From the NCBI GenBank assembly GCA_003524305.1, contig DQHW01000003.1, positions 10,354-74,353 of the forward strand: 64,000 bases of DNA. Direction: 5' to 3'. Position 1 is the stretch's first letter. Each line of letters opens with the position of its first letter. The notes under the pieces were generated by a model. It was not told where the DNA came from. It saw only the letters and a list, made by a program, of their open reading frames with translations, and made no database searches. This DNA is from Anaerolineaceae bacterium. Lineage in GTDB: Bacteria > Chloroflexota > Anaerolineae > Anaerolineales > Anaerolineaceae. Of this stretch, positions 59,619-64,000 are shown in pieces. Position numbers and translations under genes: made by a program.

Positions 59619-61349
59619 TTAAAGCAGATTTTGATCTTGTATTTTCTTTAACTCTGCGAACCTTCCGCCCGAATGAATAAGGTCTTTGAAATATCCCCTT
59701 TCAAGAATAGCTCCATTTTGGAGCAATAGTATTTCATCCACCTGATTCAACCATGAGAAATCATGGGTGATAAAGAATATACTTCGATCGTTGAAAAGCT
59801 TGAAAAGAGTTGTCATGATCTTGTTGGCTGTGGATGGATCAAGGTTTTCAATAGGTTCATCCAATAACAAATAGGGGCGGTTTTGAAGCAAAGCACGGGC
59901 AATGGCTACACGCTGACGCTCTCCTCCACTCAACCTTACTCCCTGGTCACCCAACCAGGTATCCAATCCTTGAGGCAGGCGGTGATACCAATCTTCCAAT
60001 TCGGCCATTTTAATCACCTGCAGCAGCTTCTGATCATCAGCTTGCAGATCTGCCAGCAGCAGGTTCTCGCGCAGATTGGCGCTGAACAAGGTTGTGGATT
60101 GTGAGATTACCGCAAAATAAGAACGCACAAGATACGGATCAACTCTGCTGCTTTCCGTTTGATCCAGGGTTATCCTGCCTTCCTGCGGTTTCCAAAACTG
60201 GAGGATCAAGTTTACCAGGCTGGTCTTTCCAGAACCGCTGGGGCCGACCAGGGCAACTTTTTTACCAGGGAGGAGCGCAAAGGAAATATCCTTGAGTTGA
60301 AAGTTATCACCAGCCTCGTATTCAAAGCACAGGCTTTTAACCTCAACCCTGGATGGAGTCCAATTTTCTGGCATGGGTTCGTACACAAATTTAACCACTG
60401 GCTGTTCTTCCAATTCAAATAGCCGTTTGGCAGCTTCGAGGTTGGAATTGAGCATCACAGCGGCTTGCGGCAGATTGGCCACGGATTCAAAACTCGCTAT
60501 ACCCATGAGCAGGATGACCGCCAATGAAACACCATTGATGGAACCTTGTGTCACCAATGGGATGGCAATCCATAACAAAGCAAGGACAGTCAAATTGAGG
60601 AGTAATAATGACACACCTGAATTGATGCCGTTTAAGGTGGATATACGGGTCTGCCAGACGCCTCCCTCCCTGCCCTTGGAAAGAATACCCTCCGTCCAAC
60701 GACTGTGAGCACCACTGCTTTGCAATTCTTCCAACCCCTGAAGCCATTCCACTGTTCGAGAAGAAAGATCCGAACGCATTTCGAGCATTTTTTTGGCTAA
60801 AGGTCTGGTAACGAGAATGGAGAAAACAGGCAGAATTATGCCGTTGACAGCTAACCCCGCGGCTAAAATAAAACCAAGTCGAACATCAAAAGCGCCAATG
60901 AAAAAACTGACCCCTGCAGCCACCACCACGGCCACCACCACGGGGCTGACCACTCTCACATAGAAATTCTCAAGAATCTCAAGATCACCCATCACGCGGT
61001 TCAACAAATCACCAGCCTTGCGGGTATGCATCTCTGCGGGTGGTGAAGCTTCTACCTGGGTGTAAAACCATTCGCGTAATCTCGAAAGCACCCTCAGGTT
61101 AACTGAATGCGATACCAACCGTTCGAGATATCTAAATCCGGCCCGACTGATGCCAAAAAAGCGGACCCCTACAATGGAAACTTGCAAATCCGCGATTGAA
61201 GGATGTAATGCTGCCGAAGCGATCAGAAATGCAGAAGTGCCCAGCAACCCAATCCCGGAACTGATGGTTGCGATTCCCAACACAACCGAAAGACATATTT
61301 CCCAGATGAAAGGCTTCAAGAAACGCAGCAATTTGATTATGGTTCTCAT
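59619..61349 (-). CDS. cydC: ABC exporter subunit CydC
   Basis: 576 aa. Half-transporter with six transmembrane helices (about 1-310) and a C-terminal ATPase: Walker A LVGPSGSGKTSLV, signature LSGGERQRVAIARAL, Walker B YLLLDEPIENLD, H-loop FFITHDF. With CydD it moves thiols (cysteine, glutathione) or haem and is needed to build cytochrome bd. It overlaps cydD by four bases (ATGA). Confidence 0.9.
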   Translation of the reverse strand: MRTIIKLLRFLKPFIWEICLSVVLGIATISSGIGLLGTSAFLIASAALHPSIADLQVSIVGVRFFGISRAGFRYLERLVSHSVNLRVLSRLREWFYTQVEASPPAEMHTRKAGDLLNRVMGDLEILENFYVRVVSPVVVAVVVAAGVSFFIGAFDVRLGFILAAGLAVNGIILPVFSILVTRPLAKKMLEMRSDLSSRTVEWLQGLEELQSSGAHSRWTEGILSKGREGGVWQTRISTLNGINSGVSLLLLNLTVLALLWIAIPLVTQGSINGVSLAVILLMGIASFESVANLPQAAVMLNSNLEAAKRLFELEEQPVVKFVYEPMPENWTPSRVEVKSLCFEYEAGDNFQLKDISFALLPGKKVALVGPSGSGKTSLVNLILQFWKPQEGRITLDQTESSRVDPYLVRSYFAVISQSTTLFSANLRENLLLADLQADDQKLLQVIKMAELEDWYHRLPQGLDTWLGDQGVRLSGGERQRVAIARALLQNRPYLLLDEPIENLDPSTANKIMTTLFKLFNDRSIFFITHDFSWLNQVDEILLLQNGAILERGYFKDLIHSGGRFAELKKIQDQNLL

Positions 61350-63085
61350 TCACGCCTCCTGGAATCTTCCAAAAGACGGGCGTATTCACCCTGGCGGGAA
61401 ATTAATTCTTGATGGATGCCCCATTCAATCAATCGTCCGCGTTTGAGCACAAATATTTGATCAGATTTGATGACCGTGCCAAGGCGGTGTGCAATAGTCA
61501 AAGTGGTGCGTCCTTGTTGGAGCAATTCAGAAGTCTCAAGAAATGCACGTTCAAGATCAATATCGAGGTGGGCAGTTGGTTCATCCATCACCAGAAAAGG
61601 TGCGTTTCTCAGAAACGCCCTGGCCAGTACCACCCGCTGCGCCTCTCCGCCACTGAGCCTCACACCACCCTCCTGAAGCGGAGTCTGCAATCCATCAGGC
61701 AGATTGTGCACAAATTTCTGCAAACCAGCTTTTTCAAGAGCGGCTAACACTTCATCCTGGGAATAGTCCGGGTTGTGCAGCCTCACATTTTCAAGCAAGT
61801 TGGTATTGAATAACCTGGCTTTTTGCGGCACCCAGGCGATCAGATTACGCCACTGGTCAAGATTCCAGCTCTGAATATCCCCGTCATTGAAAAGGATGCT
61901 GCCACTTTCAGGCACAATGAAACGCATGATCAGTTGCGCCAATGTACTTTTTCCAGCGCCACTTTCACCCACCAATGAGTAATGCTTGCCGCTCTCCAAT
62001 TCAAGATTAATTTCCTCCAGGGCGGCTTCATGGCTGTCTGGATAGTGATAACTCACGCCATGAAATGCAAGAGTGAACTTATCTGCAAGTTGTGCGGGAT
62101 CTTTTTCTACAACAGATGGCGCATTACTGTTTTCAGGTGTATCCAGCACTTGGAATATTCGCCCGGCTGCAGTCAATCCATTCATACCGGCGTGATAACG
62201 GACACTTAGGTTACGCAGCGGCAGGTAAAACTCCGGTGCGATTAATAGAATGAAGAATGCCTGTTGAAATTCCATATTGCCGTAAAGCAAACGTAAGCCA
62301 ATTTCTACAGCTACAAGTGCAGTTGAAATGGTCGAAATCAATTCAAGTACAAAAGCCGAGAGGAATGTGATCTTGAATACATTCATGGTCACTTCACGGT
62401 AGCTCTCGCTCACCTGCCGAATCTTGTCTCCGCGTTCGCGGCTCTGACCCAGTTGCATCAAAGTGGATAGACCCTGCAGTGTATCCAAAAAGTAAGCACC
62501 CAGCCGTGAAAGTCCAACCCATTGACGCTGGGTGTGGTTTTGAGATAGTTTGCCGATCAAGATCATGAAAAGCGGAATCAGCGGGGCAGTGATCACAAAC
62601 ACAATGCCGGTCAACAAGTCCATTGGGAAAACCACAAGCAGGATGGTAACCGGCAGAAGCGCTGATAACAAGATTTGGGGCAGGTATTGGCTGAAATATG
62701 CATCCAGTGCATCCAGACCCTGAAGCGCGGTCGTGGTCAACTCACCGGTTTTTTCACCCTTGAGGAAGCTTGGTCCAAGTTGGTTGATCTTCGTAAACAG
62801 TTCTTCACGTAAACCGTCTTTAATCTTCACCGCCAGCTTGCCAGCCAGACTTTCATTAATAATGGTGAAGAACGCACGTCCGAGGACGACCAGCAAGGTC
62901 ATCTTCAACAGCGGAAAAACCTGTGCAAGTGTTTGCTTTGCTAAAAATACTTTTGAAATCACATCGCTCAAAAGCCAGGACTGCCATACCACCAAACCGC
63001 CGGCCAGAAAGCCAAACAGAACGATCAGCGGAAAAAGCAGCCCGGTTGAACGTGCTTTTTGTATCAGCCGGGTATTTTTATTCAT
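61346..63085 (-). CDS. cydD: ABC exporter subunit CydD
   Basis: 579 aa. The partner of CydC: six transmembrane helices, then Walker A LVGESGAGKSTLAQ, signature LSGGEAQRVVLARAF, Walker B FLVMDEPTAHLD and H-loop LTIAHRL. In the membrane half, LGPSFLKGEKTGELTTTALQGLDALDAYFSQYLPQ (in part) is the CydD-type coupling region. No cydA or cydB is in the window, so the oxidase they support must lie elsewhere. Confidence 0.92.
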   Translation of the reverse strand: MNKNTRLIQKARSTGLLFPLIVLFGFLAGGLVVWQSWLLSDVISKVFLAKQTLAQVFPLLKMTLLVVLGRAFFTIINESLAGKLAVKIKDGLREELFTKINQLGPSFLKGEKTGELTTTALQGLDALDAYFSQYLPQILLSALLPVTILLVVFPMDLLTGIVFVITAPLIPLFMILIGKLSQNHTQRQWVGLSRLGAYFLDTLQGLSTLMQLGQSRERGDKIRQVSESYREVTMNVFKITFLSAFVLELISTISTALVAVEIGLRLLYGNMEFQQAFFILLIAPEFYLPLRNLSVRYHAGMNGLTAAGRIFQVLDTPENSNAPSVVEKDPAQLADKFTLAFHGVSYHYPDSHEAALEEINLELESGKHYSLVGESGAGKSTLAQLIMRFIVPESGSILFNDGDIQSWNLDQWRNLIAWVPQKARLFNTNLLENVRLHNPDYSQDEVLAALEKAGLQKFVHNLPDGLQTPLQEGGVRLSGGEAQRVVLARAFLRNAPFLVMDEPTAHLDIDLERAFLETSELLQQGRTTLTIAHRLGTVIKSDQIFVLKRGRLIEWGIHQELISRQGEYARLLEDSRRRE

Positions 63086-63138
63086 GGGTCAATTGTGCCT
63101 GATTGGATGAAAATCGTCAAATATTCTTAAGGTTTTGT

Positions 63139-63173
63139 CAAAAACTCCCGGTTTCTTAAGTGAAACCGGGAGT
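63139..63173 (-). terminator. Terminator of the creatininase-family gene
   Basis: Perfect 12-bp arms ACTCCCGGTTTC / GAAACCGGGAGT, six-base loop, then TTTTT on the minus strand. It lies between this gene and cydD, so the two are probably separate units. Confidence 0.87.
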
Positions 63174-63218
63174 CGGAGGGCTTGCAGAAATAAAAACCAG
63201 GGTTTTGAAAATTGCCGT

Positions 63219-63905
63219 TTACTCGGTGAATTGCAGAATGCCCAGCACATCGCGTACACTGGCAGCAAATATTTCACCCATGATGGATTCTTCCACGTGA
63301 TACGGACCGCCGTAGACACCGTCGCCAATCGCCTTTTTGACCTCTTCAGAACTGAGAATCAGGTTGGTGCTAAAAGGCGCCTTATCCCCTGCGGGCATGT
63401 TGGCTTGACGCACAAATGGAAACGCTTCTATCCATGAGGCGTGATGGCCTTCAAGGTTATGTTGTTTGGCAATCTCATTGACCGATGAAGATTCGTACCA
63501 ATCGTACCAGGCAATTTTTATGTCTTCCAATTCGTTGACCAATTCACCCAGAGAAACCTTGGCAGGTTTGTTGCCGCCATGCCCGTTGACAATAACCATG
63601 CGCTTGAATCCCTGACCATAAAGCGACCTGACCATATCTTCCACCACCGCAATAAAGGTACTGACCCGCATGCTAATGGTGCCCGGGTACTTGGTGAAAT
63701 ATGAGGAGCAGCCAAAATTAAATGGAGGTGCCACCGGTACTCCAGTTTGCTGAGAAGCTGCATCGGCGATTGAAAGCGGAATTTTCACATCTGCGCCAAT
63801 GCTGATATAACCATGCTGTTCGGTTGCCCCGAGAACGATCATTACACGGTCATCCTTTTTCAAATAGGCTTCAATTTCCATCCAGGTCAGTTCGGCTAAT
63901 CTCAT
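63219..63905 (-). CDS. Creatininase-family amidohydrolase
   Basis: 228 aa. Metal ligands are as in creatininase: VLGATEQHGYISIGADVKIPL (Glu, His, Asp) and VNGHGGN with a further His, then the late HASWIEAF with His/Glu. The family cleaves small cyclic or N-linked amides; it includes creatinine amidohydrolase, FAPy deformylase (ArfB-like) and MftE peptidases, and this short enzyme cannot be placed with one of them. The start is the ATG in CTCATGAGA; a TTG at 63929 is less likely. Nothing was recognised in the last 95 bases of the window. Confidence 0.82.
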   Translation of the reverse strand: MRLAELTWMEIEAYLKKDDRVMIVLGATEQHGYISIGADVKIPLSIADAASQQTGVPVAPPFNFGCSSYFTKYPGTISMRVSTFIAVVEDMVRSLYGQGFKRMVIVNGHGGNKPAKVSLGELVNELEDIKIAWYDWYESSSVNEIAKQHNLEGHHASWIEAFPFVRQANMPAGDKAPFSTNLILSSEEVKKAIGDGVYGGPYHVEESIMGEIFAASVRDVLGILQFTE

Positions 63906-64000
63906 GAGGTACTCTTTCTCTAAATGCAATAAAAGTAAATTAATTATAACGATAAATAGAACTTTGAAAAGTAAAACAAAAAAAACACCCTCACCCCTGT

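Noticed and set aside
15901..63173. Similar CCGGTTTC/GAAACCGG stems in the tpiA and creatininase terminators taken as a dispersed repeat
   Set aside because: The similarity is confined to 8-10 stem bases; ordinary GC-rich terminators with purine/pyrimidine arms would look alike.

Overview
The window looks like a chromosomal segment of an anaerobic or facultative Chloroflexota bacterium, most likely of the class Anaerolineae. This is inferred, not proven. The grounds are moderate GC with AT-rich spacers, lipoproteins and membrane proteins with Thr/Pro/Glu-rich linkers, receiver domains fused to CpaE/MinD-like ATPases, FemX-type peptidoglycan-bridge enzymes, a family 5 uracil-DNA glycosylase, and no outer-membrane biogenesis genes. 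No insertion sequence, integrase, phage gene or CRISPR array was seen.

Region by region. 1-17.6 kb is mostly housekeeping: tilS (cut by the window edge), a receiver/CpaE protein, a sirtuin, mutL, a HAD nucleotidase, a CtpA protease, an S1 protein, pyrG, eno, a methyltransferase, a ruvB-queA-UDG operon, upp, tpiA and a CBS-ACT protein. 17.6-18.4 kb holds the RNase P RNA gene with its own promoter, followed by an unusual array of ~91-bp direct repeats and a terminator.

18.5-28.6 kb is a sugar island. It has a GH63/MGH1-like glycosidase, the wreck of a trehalose-6-phosphate synthase/phosphatase gene, a LacI regulator, beta-phosphoglucomutase, a lipoprotein plus two permeases of an ABC sugar importer, and a GH65 disaccharide phosphorylase. 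Two nearly identical palindromes lie at the predicted start sites of two promoters, one before lacI and one inside the 3' end of pgmB, so the regulator probably controls itself and the importer. The implied route is: import an alpha-linked disaccharide, cleave it with phosphate to beta-glucose-1-phosphate, and isomerise that to glucose-6-phosphate.

28.9-36.3 kb carries a pentapeptide-repeat protein, a udk-VTT membrane protein pair, a receiver-Hpt protein with a second receiver/CpaE protein, and a MarR-controlled operon (methyltransferase, ATC-hydrolase-like protein, ketopantoate-reductase-like enzyme) with two matching operators. 36.6-48.7 kb is mixed: YhcH-like protein, tRNA-Thr, a glycosyltransferase, dinB, lipoproteins, a phosphoglucose/phosphomannose isomerase, a 59-residue protein, an AI-2E-type permease, an FHA protein, 6S RNA, thpR, rsfS, bcp and a degenerate UbiA-like membrane protein.

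48.7-55.6 kb is a compact six-gene cell-envelope operon on the minus strand (glycosyltransferase 2, polyprenyl-phosphate sugar transferase, CapD-like dehydratase, FemX, NUDIX, FemX). 55.7-64 kb has ridA, a DUF3597 protein, a prfA-prmC-tsaC translation cluster, cydDC and a creatininase-family hydrolase.
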